Below, in pieces: positions 11,829-24,789 of a stretch of 64,000 nt of DNA. Origin of the DNA: Ursus arctos (lineage: Eukaryota; Chordata; Mammalia; Carnivora; Ursidae); NCBI RefSeq assembly GCF_023065955.2, contig NW_026622986.1, positions 20,175,848-20,239,847 on the forward strand, written 5' to 3'. Positions within the stretch are counted from its first letter, which is position 1. Every line of letters begins with the position of its first letter. The notes under the pieces were generated by a model. That model saw nothing but the letters and a program-made list of their open reading frames with translations, searched no databases and had not been told where the DNA came from. The position numbers and the translations under genes are program-made.

Positions 11829-11830
<2 letters not shown>

Positions 11831-12214
11831 ATATGCATATACACTCAATATATACCAAAAAGAGATGGAAATTCCCCCTCCCATAGATTAATAAACAGTA
11901 GGTTTTTAAAGAATAAGCATTAAACATGACATTTATGCAGTGGTGACTTGATTTAGGATTATGGATCTTGTGCAGTCGTGGTTCACACATATTACTCAAT
12001 TTCTTGATTCTGTATTCTAAACTGATTGACACAGCCTTAATGTATCTCTTTCTAACATTTGTTCTAATACCAATCAGATGATAAAAGATTTCTATTGTTG
12101 TTTTTGAATGTATGCATCAGAGAAAGGCACCTTTAGGTGCTGAAGGAACTCCCGTCAGCTTTGGGGAGTGTGATAAAAAAACTGAATTTTCTTTTCTTGC
12201 TGTTATTGATAATA

Positions 12215-12375
12215 ATCCACTTACTGAGTGACCACCATATGCCAGGCAGACTGCTACCTTATTAAATAAAGTCTTAGCACTGAGTATTTTATCTGTTTTG
12301 TAGCTGAGAAAACAGAGGTGAAGTTGCTTGCTTAAAATCACACAGCGGAAACGTGGCAAAGCGGCGGTACTTGAT
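12215..12375 (+). repeat. MIR fragment
   Basis: MIR core: ttactgagtgaccaccatatgccaggca, then agctgagaaaacagaggtgaagttgcttgc and aatcacacagcggaaacgtgg. Confidence 0.85.
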
Positions 12376-12578
12376 GAGTGTGTGGGTCGTAAGAGATAGT
12401 CATCAGGTGACCACATATTACTACCCAGAAAAACTGCCTGTCCATTCCACAAAGCTATCATTTGTCTGTTTTTGGAATTGGTGGTACTTATACCTCAGTT
12501 TTGTCTTTTAACTTAAGTTGTATGCAGGCACACTTACCAACGAGAGGATGTTCACGTTTTCTCATTTTCTCCAAACAG

Positions 12579-12791
12579 GAACCACAGATTGGAGGAGAAG
12601 GAATGATGGGAGCTGGCCTAGCATTTGAACAATTGAAACAGCTGCAGCGATTTGATCCATCTGTTGTGCCGTTACGGGACACTGACATTGATTCTCTCAG
12701 AGATGCCAGAGTAGAAGACATGATTTGGCTGGCAAATAAGGATTGTATAGGTTTTTTTATTGCAAAATTCATAAAATGCAAAAGCACATAG
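12579..12791 (+). CDS. NSUN6: NSUN6 terminal coding exon and stop
   Basis: Starts after the acceptor AG at 12577-12578 and encodes 70 residues followed by TAG at 12789-12791. The protein begins EPQIGGEGMMGAG, continues EQLKQLQRFDPS, and ends with DCIGFFIAKFIKCKST; the GFFIAKF strand is the closing beta strand of the Rossmann-type methyltransferase fold and is shared across NSUN proteins. Together with the two upstream exons it gives about 162 residues of the C-terminal catalytic domain, in one continuous frame. The recalled human protein is about 469 residues, so roughly two thirds lies outside the window. A few substitutions such as MIWLANKD are the kind expected between mammal orders. Confidence 0.97.
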   Translation, partial: EPQIGGEGMMGAGLAFEQLKQLQRFDPSVVPLRDTDIDSLRDARVEDMIWLANKDCIGFFIAKFIKCKST

Positions 12792-13190
12792 AAGGATCCT
12801 TAGAAATGAAAATTCTAAACGTTCACTGTATGGTTTTCTTCTTCTTTTTTTTTTTTAACCCAACTGTTGTCAGGTCTGGTAAATGATGGCATAGTTGTTA
12901 AGGAAACAGAAAAGGCTGTCAGTGGTTGCACCAGGGACCAAGAGATTTGATCAAGAGACTCTTATTTCATGGAGGAAGTAGTTAGGGGTGGTATGAGATT
13001 ATATTTTGTGTTTTTAAATAAATTTTTTCTTAAGGATTTAGCATAGTATAAAGAAAAGGAGATGCCTATAGCTATCTGGAGTGTATTTTCATTTGGGGTT
13101 TTGTGTTTTAATGTGTAAAGAATGTAAGTCATTTTTAATGTTAAAATTTGTGATTGTAAGAAATAAAATGAGCAATATTTAATTTGGTAA
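12792..13190 (+). other. NSUN6: NSUN6 3' UTR
   Basis: Sequence after the stop, without repeats, ending near a genomic A-run at 13189. Two AATAAA hexamers lie at 13017-13022 and 13162-13167; the second is followed about 20 bp later by an A-run and GT-rich sequence and is the likelier main site. Confidence 0.7.
13162..13167 (+). terminator. NSUN6: NSUN6 polyadenylation signal AATAAA (main candidate)
   Basis: Canonical hexamer about 370 bp downstream of the stop; cleavage expected near 13185. A second AATAAA at 13017-13022 could give a shorter transcript. Not proven without RNA data. Confidence 0.6.
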
Positions 13191-13330
13191 AAAAAAAAGT
13201 TATTTGTCCTTGAGTCATAAAGTAGTTCCCTAAGAATACAGGGTATGAGAACTATAATGTTTTCCGTGTACCCATAACCAAGCTGAGCATTTTATCAGAG
13301 TTTTTCTGTTTACTATTTGATAAATCAACT

Positions 13331-13517
13331 TTTTTTTTCTTTTAAGATTTATTTGAGAGAGAGAGAGACCACGGGAGGGGCAGAGGGAGAATCTCAAGCA
13401 GACTCCTTGGTGAGCGCAGAGCCGGACACTGGGCTTGATCTCACCACCCTGAGGGCACGACCTGAGCCGAAACCAAGAGTTGGATGCTTAACCAACTGGG
13501 CCACTCAAGCGCCCCTG
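13331..13517 (-). mobile_element. SINEC insertion (antisense)
   Basis: T-rich tail then aagatttatttgagagagagagag at the left, and head aagcgcccc at the right. Short flanking duplication aatcaact at 13323-13330 and 13518-13525. Just downstream of the NSUN6 3' end. Confidence 0.92.
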
Positions 13518-14254
13518 AATCAACTCTTTCAAATGAAGTCTAGACCGTGTTTACTTTTTTTTCCATGCTTTTAAACTAAAACCTAAAACAAATATTTTCT
13601 TTACTCTGTACATGAAAATTGTGAGAATATTCCACAATTTGGGTACCTTTCATCATCCCTCAGAACACCTATTATACCAGTTAATGTGATATGACTGGGG
13701 AGACAGAAAAAACCAGCTTCTGGTAGCTGGGAACTGGCTTGGCACTTACAGCTATACCTTGGTGTTCTCCTCTTGAACATAAACAAATTCACTGAACACC
13801 AACATCAGACAAAGCAATTGTGAATATGGAGATCAAGACAAAAAAAGACCACTTCATAATCAAGTCTGGAATCCGACAAAAACACAAACATTCCCTTAAC
13901 TGCAAAGGTGACCAAACATCCCACTGTTAACAGCCAATAGTGACTACTTTTATTAAAAATTAATTATAACCTTAGGCTTGCTTCATCCTGCTGCTTTTTA
14001 GATAAGACATATTAAAATACTCAATACCTAGCCCAGTTTAAAGGCTGTCTCATACAGTGTTAAATAAATTTAAATGTTTTAACTTCCATTCGGATCACCC
14101 CAGAGTTTCTCAGCCTTAGATATATAAGGTGGACAATTGGGAACATTTGCCCTAATAGTTTCTTTCTTTTCCCTCCTAGGTTTGTGTTCGGAATTTCTTC
14201 TGTTGTGTCCATCAAGATGGCAAGGTCTCTTGGATCAGGTAAGATCTTCAGCAG

Positions 14255-14510
14255 GCCTCTTCTTTGAAGAAGGCTTTCTTGAACATCCTTCTCTGAGGTT
14301 GGCTTAGGCATTTCTGTCTTTCCATACACCCCTAGGACCCACTTGTGCCCTCCTGGCACTTAACACACTCATTCTTAGTTTAATAGGCATGTTCCTTTCC
14401 CCTCCGTCCCCCCAGGCTTGGGAAAGTTTTGGAGGCAGGAACCCTGTCTTTTCTCCCACTGCTTTAGAGCAGATCATCAATACATGCTTATTGAATGAGG
14501 GGCAAGATAT
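14255..14510 (+). repeat. L2 LINE 3' end
   Basis: Contains the L2 tail pattern: gaggcaggaaccctgtctttt, then atcatcaatacatgcttattgaatgag, preceded by ctcctggcacttaacacac. Confidence 0.75.
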
Positions 14511-15567
14511 TTCAACTATGTGACTGACTTCTTCATATCCCTCATTCTGCCTTTTATCCAGTAGATGTCATTGGACTAAAGAGAAGCACTGTTTACCTGT
14601 GTAATTCCATTTCTAGGGCTCTGCACATTTCTCCAAACTTTAAGTATGTTTTAAAAAATCCATGTCTTCTCATGCTCTCCGCCAAGCCTTATGTGCTCAG
14701 CTGGGACGAAGATTGGAGACAGGGAGACCAGCAGTAGACACGTATGTAAACTGTTAATACTGACAAATAGCAAAATACAAGCAATGCAGGCAAAACAAAA
14801 GAAAAATATTTGCATATTAACAGGAGGACAAAGAATATCGTTAAAAATGTTGGCTTTGACAAAGACCTTTTCAGTGGGTTTCTTTCCTTCAAAAAATAGG
14901 GCAAATTGGAAAATAAAACACATTCAATCTTAAGGGACACAAAGTTAAAAAGTAGAATAAAAAAGGGAGAAAATCTGGGAAGCGTGGAGAAGAATATTTT
15001 AGGGTTAACTTAGATATTTCTGAGAAACAAAAAAAAATTTTTTAATTTAATAGTGAGTACATTTTACTTCAAAATCCTGTGCCACATTTTAAATAGTAAG
15101 ATGAAGTACAAATACAGCCAGATTTCACTAACTGGCCAGAGTCATCTAGTTACCTATTTTCCCTGACCGTGTGACTCTTGACATACTATTATAAGAGTTT
15201 CCAAGACTAGCAGCAGTATCACTGAGCAAAGGGGGGATAAGGGTAAAGATTTAAATTTGTCATCAAGATGGATCTTCATTTTAAAAATGAAGAATTAAAA
15301 AATCTGAATCAAGAATTGCCACACATGAGAATTAAGGTGGGAGAAAGACTGTTCCTATTTAAAAGATCTTTACCTTATGTAAATGAGCATTTTATCAGAC
15401 ATAACGGGAACCTCACTAAAGTAACCTCAGGAATTAGCATTGCCCTTAAGAAAGATGCTCCACTGTGGGAAGCGTTGTTGAAAATTTGACTGACATATTC
15501 TCAACTATAAGAATCATTCCTAAAATGGCAATTAATACTACTAATAAACAGTGCAGAAAGCCAGCTC

Positions 15568-15573
15568 TTTATT
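15568..15573 (-). terminator. CACNB2: Candidate distal CACNB2 polyadenylation signal
   Basis: AATAAA on the minus strand, about 2.87 kb past the stop; cleavage would fall near 15550. Best candidate for the long 3' UTR. Confidence 0.45.
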
Positions 15574-17089
15574 TGTTTTATATGAATGACTTTAAACCAT
15601 ATTTGTTGAACAGTTCAGTGTAGCTGACAGTGAATGTTTAACAGGAATGCATAGCAGACCATGTTAAAAATGTGGCATTGTCCCAAAGTACAATATGACT
15701 AAGACATCCTACATTTAGCAGCACCTTTTTGTAACAGTAACTTAAAGGAGCAGTAGAGAAAGAGCATAGGAAAAACTGAAATGGGTTTGACAATAAAACA
15801 CAGAACTATTAAGAACATTTCCATTTCCAGCATTTTCTAGATTGACTACAAAGATCATGATTCTACAACTGAGTAGGTTAAGGTTAAGCCTTTGCTGAGT
15901 GAAAAGACTAATTTTACATTCCACAAGTCAGTAAAATCTCCCATGGCCCGTGGGATTATGTCTTCATTTACAAATTTAGTACACACTGTTCACACACATG
16001 CCTGCTATACAGTGTTCACGTACAGGTGCTCAGTGTCAAATCCTGCAGTATAGTTTTTTGAGGAATACTCTGATTTGGACTGGTATGTTTCACAGTAAAG
16101 TGAAAAATGAAGAATCCAGGTACAAAATTTTAAAACTGGAATCTGTTAGCATGACTCTTTGAAAGGGATTAGTGGTAGCAGCAAGTAAGATAAATACCAG
16201 TTATACCTCAAGAGTTTTAAATATCCCAAAGTCATTAGTTGGGATGAAAGTTTCAGAAATATTTTATACAAGTAACTTTAACTGGAATATGGTTTCCCAA
16301 TGATATGAATATTTTACATCAAAAACGTATATATTATGACTACTGTTTTTATATTCAATAAATAAATTTGTCAACAGTACAGAGCTAATTAACAAAAATT
16401 AATTCTGAGGAAAATGTTCCTTATATTAGCTGATAAAACCCTTCAAATGTAACTCATTTTAAAAACTGAGTTTCTTGCAGGGGAAGGGAAATAAGGAGTT
16501 AAACGTGAAACAGTTTTACTTAGAAAGGTCCCTGAATATTTGGCAAGAACCTGGGATAATCAAAGAAGCAAAACAAAAATAGATGAACTTATTTAACAAA
16601 ATAATAATTTCATCATGTACAGATCTGAAGTTAGGCAATTATAGCTAGGCATTTTCCAGGGACAAACTTCAGGTGCTAGGTACTTGCACACTAATACTGT
16701 CTTACCTGTCCAGTCGTAACTGGACAAAAGGTACACATAAGCGACACGGAGAAGGTTGTCTTAGCCTTAGCGTGACCACACTGTGAACTGCTTACAGCTG
16801 TATCACTGAGGCATGGAGAATAGTATCTTCTGGGTTCCCCTTCAGAGTAGATGTCTAATGGAGGAAGATTTTCTTAACGTTTTGTTCACTTCAAGTCAGT
16901 CACCTCATTTTGCCCTGATTACTTCTGAAGAGCAGAAACTTTGGTTATAAGAAGCACTTCTAGGTTTTGACGGACAGCGAAACTATTGGAGCTGGTGGCG
17001 GGGAATGGAACGAAGGGGGAAACTGAAGGGAGAGAAACAACAGGAACGATAGGCAAGGTTAGAAAAGGAGGTGGGAGAAGTTAGAAAAA

Positions 17090-17095
17090 TTTATT
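17090..17095 (-). terminator. CACNB2: Candidate proximal CACNB2 polyadenylation signal
   Basis: AATAAA on the minus strand, about 1.35 kb past the stop. Would give a shorter 3' UTR. Confidence 0.4.
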
Positions 17096-17800
17096 TTCCC
17101 ACGAAATAATTCTACAAGCTGTGTAAACATTTCTTACTAAAACAAATACTCAAACACACAAAGATTGTACATTTCCAGTGAAACACTCACAGTTAAAAAT
17201 TGCCTGTATTTTTACTCTCTAGGAGCAAAAACAAGGAGCCAGCAGATGAATGCCTTCCTAGTCACCTTTGGCAGCAAGCTTCCTCACATTCCCTGACTGC
17301 TCAATGGATTCTTAAAGCAACACGTCGCACAATTAAATACAAAGCCAGGTGGGTAGAATTCTAGGTATCGGTCTCGAGTCTTCAGCACTCAGCTCCATCT
17401 CAGTCACTCTTACACACTCGTACACACAGACACACTTGCATACAGAGGTCCGGCTCGTATACTCCAGTGCAGTGACATAAGACACTAGCTACTAAGAATG
17501 TGTTTGTCACGATCAGTGTGAACTGCATGGATTAGAACAACCTTTGGAGTTTGGTTATATTTACCATAATTTATGGTCAAAATTATAAACTTACAAGGAT
17601 GGTAAAACATTCAGAAATCAAACCTTTTCAAGTCAGGCAATCACACGTATTTACAGTATGTACAGACTTTCTACTAGAATGGGGATAGGTGTCTAGACGA
17701 TATTACAAATTTCCTGAAGGTGGGCATTTCTAGTCCCTGTAATTCATAAAGCAAATCTGCTGACTTGGCATTAAGACTCTAAAATAGTGTGATCAAACTG

Positions 17801-17836
17801 ATATATATATATATGTATATATATATTATATATAAT
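17801..17836. repeat. (TA)n microsatellite
   Basis: Alternating AT with one G interruption and then ATTATATATAATTATA. Lies within the inferred CACNB2 3' UTR. Confidence 0.9.
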
Positions 17837-18444
17837 TATAAGAAGGTGTTTGCAGAAATAACATTTACAAACTATACAGTACACAGTACTAGTACATAGA
17901 AAATAGATTCTAACTTTATGATCCCCTTTGTGTAAGGCAAGACTGAATCTGTCCCCAAATTTAGTCAGCCAGAGGTACAAGCAAGAAACAGTGGTCCATG
18001 GTTAAATGAATATGCAAATCAGGTGCCTATGTATTAAAAATCTCGAGAATCAAGAAATTCCACTTTTTATCTGGGCCAGTTCTGGCTTGCTGGATACATT
18101 AACTACATTTTTGAAAACATCAACTATGTTTCTTAAAATACTAATGCCACCTGGATGGCAACAGATTTTGTTCAAGTGGCAGCGATCCCAACAAACAGTT
18201 TTTGAAAAGTCCAGTATACAACCGGAGGACTGCAGCCATACCAGGCGAATTTATAGAGCACTTACAAAAGAAAAAAAAAAAAAGTATATTAATACTCTCT
18301 ATCAATCATGCTATTGCTATTCAAGCAACAGCAATACAAAGGATACAAGACAGATCACGTATGACTGCAATGTAGACCCCCAAGACTGAGTCTGAAGGTG
18401 GTGGTATACAAGACTTAAAAAAAAGAAACACAAAAGGGCAAAAG

Positions 18445-18939
18445 TCACTGGCGGATGTAAACATCCCTGTTCCACTCCCCAGCCTCGTTCCGTTTTTTGG
18501 AGATGCCTTCTCCGTCCTTGTCACAATAGCGATCCTTGGATTTATGCCGGCTCCGTTGTTTGTTGCACTCGTTGTGGTCCTGCTCTCGGTCCAGGTCCCG
18601 GGAACGGTGCCGAGACTCCCTGTGCCTGTGCTCACTGCTCCCGTGGGGCTCATCTCGGTGGTTATGGTCACGGTGGGGGGCATAGTGGTCCACGTGTTCG
18701 TGGGAGTAATCTTCCTTCGGCTCCACGTAGGCAGAGTCTCGACTCTCCTGGGTTTCCGAGTCAAATGTCTCCTGCCTGGAGAGGCCTCGACTCGTCCCGC
18801 TGCGATGGCTGTGGTGCTGGGCGGAGGAGGAGGACCGGTGCTGGGACTTCTTGATGGGTTCGGGGCAGGCTGCTTCTTCAGCTTGGGAGGCAGACCGGGC
18901 AGGAGCGGAGCGTTCAGTCCTCTGATCCCCTTGAGAACC
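18445..18939 (-). CDS. CACNB2: CACNB2 terminal exon 14: variable C-terminal tail
   Basis: Encodes 164 residues and the stop (TGA at 18447-18445) of the calcium channel beta-2 subunit. It opens [13 protein letters not shown] after the acceptor CAG at 18942-18940 and ends [13 protein letters not shown], the beta-2 C-terminus. The tail lies after the GK domain and is rich in Ser near its start ([14 protein letters not shown]). It then has a His/Arg/Asp-rich stretch with recurring HRD, HRE and SRH units ([19 protein letters not shown]) and a basic segment near [13 protein letters not shown]. In beta-2 this tail is a site of phosphorylation and modulation of L-type channels. Compared with the recalled human protein, the [20 protein letters not shown] part is the most changed. 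Long open frames on the opposite strand (18544-18981) and in the other minus-strand frame (18321-18962) are shadows of this exon. Confidence 0.98.
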   Translation of the reverse strand, partial: GSQGDQRTERSAPARSASQAEEAACPEPIKKSQHRSSSSAQHHSHRSGTSRGLSRQETFDSETQESRDSAYVEPKEDYSHEHVDHYAPHRDHNHRDEPHGSSEHRHRESRHRSRDLDREQDHNECNKQRSRHKSKDRYCDKDGEGISKKRNEAGEWNRDVYIRQ

Positions 18940-19761
18940 CTGGCGGGGAAGGGAGCAAACACAGGGTGTGTAAAGAACTAACATGTCATGAAAGCAAGGC
19001 TGCCCTTTCAAGGGTTTATTCCCTTGGAAGTTTCTAAAATGAAATCTAATCTTGCTTAGTTACTTCTTTTGGATAACATCTGGTGGCGTTTACAAGGTTT
19101 GTACTATAGTATATCAGACTTTTTTTTTCCCCCTTAATGAATAAATGAAGGGGGGAGGGCATCCTTTTATATGTATGTTCTTCTGGGGTTCAAGCCAGAT
19201 ACAGGTCCCTAAGAGGTCTCCACACACAAGTGTACATTTCACTACCTCTACTTGAATACTGGTGGGAACATTAAAAATGCTTATGATGTTGACTTTGGCT
19301 TACGGATGAAGGGGAAGAAATAAAATGTCAGATGCTTACATAGTACTTGGTATGAGGGAAGTCCTATCCTAAGACAGTCTTCTGTATTATTTCAATAATG
19401 CAGCAGCCCTATTGCCATTAGTCTTCCTGAGGCAAGGGGCAGGTAAGCAACTTCTCAAACCTTAGATGCCTAGTAAAAGGTAGAGCTGGAACTTGAACCC
19501 AGGCAGTCTGATTCCATGGTTGTGCTGCTGACAGTGTAGAAAAATGCTGTCCTTGTCTTACAGGACATGTAGTTAGGGAGTTTATAGTATGATTGTTTAC
19601 ACAGTTTTTCTTATGGGTACACAACTCATGACTCAATGTTTGTCTCAGTTTGGACAGAACTGCTCTTCTGGAACAGGCGCTGTGCTGGGTAATGGCTTGG
19701 ATCCCAGCCAGGTGGCCGAAGGCAGCCTAGTTTCTAGAGCTTAAGAGCGAGCGCCTCTTAC
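18940..19761 (-). other. CACNB2: CACNB2 intron 13
   Basis: Intron of 822 bp, GTAAGA donor at 19761 and CAG acceptor at 18940. Holds a MIR fragment at about 19330-19510; the rest is unassigned. Confidence 0.85.
19330..19510 (+). repeat. MIR fragment
   Basis: Ends with the MIR-like block gtagagctggaacttgaacccaggcagtctgattcc. Confidence 0.8.
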
Positions 19762-19947
19762 CTGTGAATTAGAGGCTTGAGTGGGGCTACTGGGCAGAGT
19801 CGAAGTGGCTAAAGTGCGGCTAAGGAGAGGGTTGGGGAGACGGCTGCTGGGAGGGTGGGTGGCCTTCCAGTAGGCCTCCAGATAGTCGGCAAGGTGCTCG
19901 CAAGCATCCTCGAGCTGGTTCTCGTCCAGGATCACATCAAACAGCTC
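19762..19947 (-). CDS. CACNB2: CACNB2 exon 13: end of the GK domain
   Basis: This 186-nt exon encodes 62 residues, phase 0 at both ends: [20 protein letters not shown], then [13 protein letters not shown], then a Ser/Pro/Leu-rich linker ending TQASNSQ. The first half is the last helical part of the guanylate-kinase-like domain, which in beta subunits is catalytically dead and instead grips the alpha-interaction domain (AID) helix of the CaV alpha-1 subunit. The second half starts the disordered tail. Boundaries are AG at 19949-19948 and GTAAGA from 19761. Confidence 0.98.
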
Positions 19948-22793
<2,846 letters not shown>

Positions 22794-23469
22794 TTAAGCA
22801 GAGTTCAATTACTTAAAGTATTTTTAAACTAAATTGAAATAAAAATGGTACAGTGTTTCTTCAACAGGAAGGGAAGTAGGGCAGCCAATAGGTCAATGTT
22901 TACAGGCAATCGAGGTGATAAAAGGTATCCTTTGGGAAGAGCTATTTCTCCACAGAACCTTAGAATTGAGGGAATTCTCTCAACCAGCTATAAAATTTGC
23001 TTCCAGTATAACACTCTTTGTGCTATAAAACTTCACTCTGTGAAATCATTTCATAAAGATGTGTAAAATAGAAAATTTAAGACTATCTTTAACATGTGTG
23101 TTTCTGACCATGCTACCATTGCAACTATCACCCCGTTTCTTTTCACTGCATCAGCTTAATCTGTGTTTATACTGTCACCTATTGGTATGCTTTCTGGATA
23201 TGATAATCTAGATATACTTATTAGCAAGCTGAAATCCAACATAAAATAGGAGGGACGTTAATAGTATCTGTAACAAACTTGTCCAAAACCACACTTCCCA
23301 TAGTTTCTGCCAAGAGGACGATGGTCCTGCAGTATTCATTTTTTAAAAGGGTAGTTATACATTAGAGGCAGCACTACAGAAATCCAAACTGTAAGAGTCA
23401 TAGAAAACTTAACTAAAAATATGCTTGAACACCAAGAAAATTTCAGTCTATCCACTCCATGATCCCTCT

Positions 23470-23660
23470 AGAATCTAAAACAGGACTGTCCAATAGAATG
23501 TTCTGTGATGATGGAAACAGTCTGTATCAGTGCCGTCCAGTACGATAGCTGTGAGGCACAGCTGGGTCCAAGTACCTGAACTGTAGTTAGTGTGAGTGAG
23601 CAGCTCAATTTTTAAGCTGAAATAAAAGTTTTAAATAGCCAAAAGCTACTGTACTAGGCA
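23470..23660 (+). repeat. Old DNA-transposon-like repeat, family uncertain
   Basis: Pattern ggactgtccaatagaatgttctgtgatgatgga, then gtgccgtccagtacgatagc, with a return copy of the motif as ctactgtactaggcagcacagg near the right end. This is a common mammalian interspersed-repeat pattern with inverted ends. Confidence 0.5.
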
Positions 23661-24789
23661 GCACAGGTCTATAAAGGCCTAACACGTAGCTTGTGGCGTC
23701 CTCTACCATCATGAAGGGCAGACTCCATGAGACTCCTAGACCTAGAGAAGGACTTTTAATTCCTCTTATGCATTTAGACCCATGCAGAAAATTGCTGGAG
23801 ATAATTTCAACTAGTATATTACTGCAGAAAAGACAAGTCACTAATCCTCTGCCTCACAATATGTTATGACTAGAGTCCTTTCAGTTACCGAGATGTCTTT
23901 AAAATCTGGGCTGGTAGCTTTAATATAATTATTTGGTTACATGCCGCTCATGACAGTCTTGCAGAAAGAAAAACCAAAAACAAGCTGATTAAGTTTCTGG
24001 ATCTACCAGTTGAACAGACAAATACATAAACTATACCAGTATAATGCAGTTAGAAAACTTCAGACTATGGAAACCCTATGGATAAGTAACCCAGTCTCTT
24101 CAAGCAAGAAATCATAATGGGGGAAAAAAAAGACATATGGAAAACTACAGATTAAGAAATTTACAGACCTATGAACCAATCATTATGGACTTTGCATCCT
24201 GATTCAAAAAATATTAATTTATGTATACTTATAATACATAAACGAGTAAAATGATGTATATATAAAATTATATATGACAGTTGGGAAGTGATGCATGGCT
24301 GAAGAGACATCTAATGATACTAGAGATGTATTGTTAATATATGATAATGGCATTGCAGTTTAAATAGAGTCCCTAATCTTTAAAAATACATAGTGAAATA
24401 TTTACAGATAAAATCATGGGATGTCTGGGATTTGCTTCAAAATAATCCAGGGACAGCTGGGGGAGAAGGGTGGGGGTGCTGAAATGAAATAAGACTGGCC
24501 ACGAATGTTGAAAGTGGGTGGTGAATAGCTGAGGTTATACTTTTTACTTCCCTATATATTTGAATTTCCTTTAAACACACTTCTAAAAATAAAAATAGTA
24601 TATTCTGATTTTTTCATAATAGTGTTCTAAACATTACGAATATTATTTAGATAGTCTCTGTTGATCTTTAAATTTTTATTTCAATTATCGCCTTGTGTGG
24701 CTTTGTTCCCTACTAATGCCTTCATGGCCACTGACCCCCAGCAATCAAGTTCCAATCTAAATATTATTGTAAGCATTATGAAATTAGAT

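Larger units (their letters stand above)
11028..12578. other. NSUN6: Last NSUN6 intron
   Basis: Intron of 1551 bp with GTAAGA donor and a pyrimidine-rich acceptor (ttttctcattttctccaaacag). It holds a 15-base G run, a (TG)n tract and a MIR, listed separately. Confidence 0.85.
13191..15550. other. Intergenic gap between the NSUN6 and CACNB2 3' ends
   Basis: Holds one antisense SINEC (13331-13517), an L2 3' end (14255-14510) and otherwise unassigned sequence. The two genes are convergent. The gap shrinks or vanishes if either transcript uses a distal polyadenylation site. Confidence 0.6.
15551..18444 (-). other. CACNB2: CACNB2 3' UTR (extent inferred)
   Basis: About 2.9 kb downstream of the CACNB2 stop (on the minus strand) with almost no recognisable transposon, apart from a TA repeat at 17801-17836. 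Low repeat content beside repeat-rich introns fits a long, conserved 3' UTR. Minus-strand AATAAA hexamers are at 17090-17095 and 15568-15573 (read as TTTATT on plus), offering a proximal and a distal end. Which one is used cannot be told from sequence alone. Short open frames in this stretch are chance. Confidence 0.6.

Noticed and set aside
15268..15489. 73-codon plus-strand frame near the CACNB2 3' end
   Set aside because: No family resemblance, no supporting splice or poly(A) context. Composition is like the surrounding noncoding sequence.
18321..18962. 213-codon minus-strand frame, the longest in the window
   Set aside because: It is the alternative frame of CACNB2 exon 14, whose true frame (ending DVYIRQ) matches the known protein. 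The 145-codon plus-strand frame at 18544-18981 is likewise a shadow.
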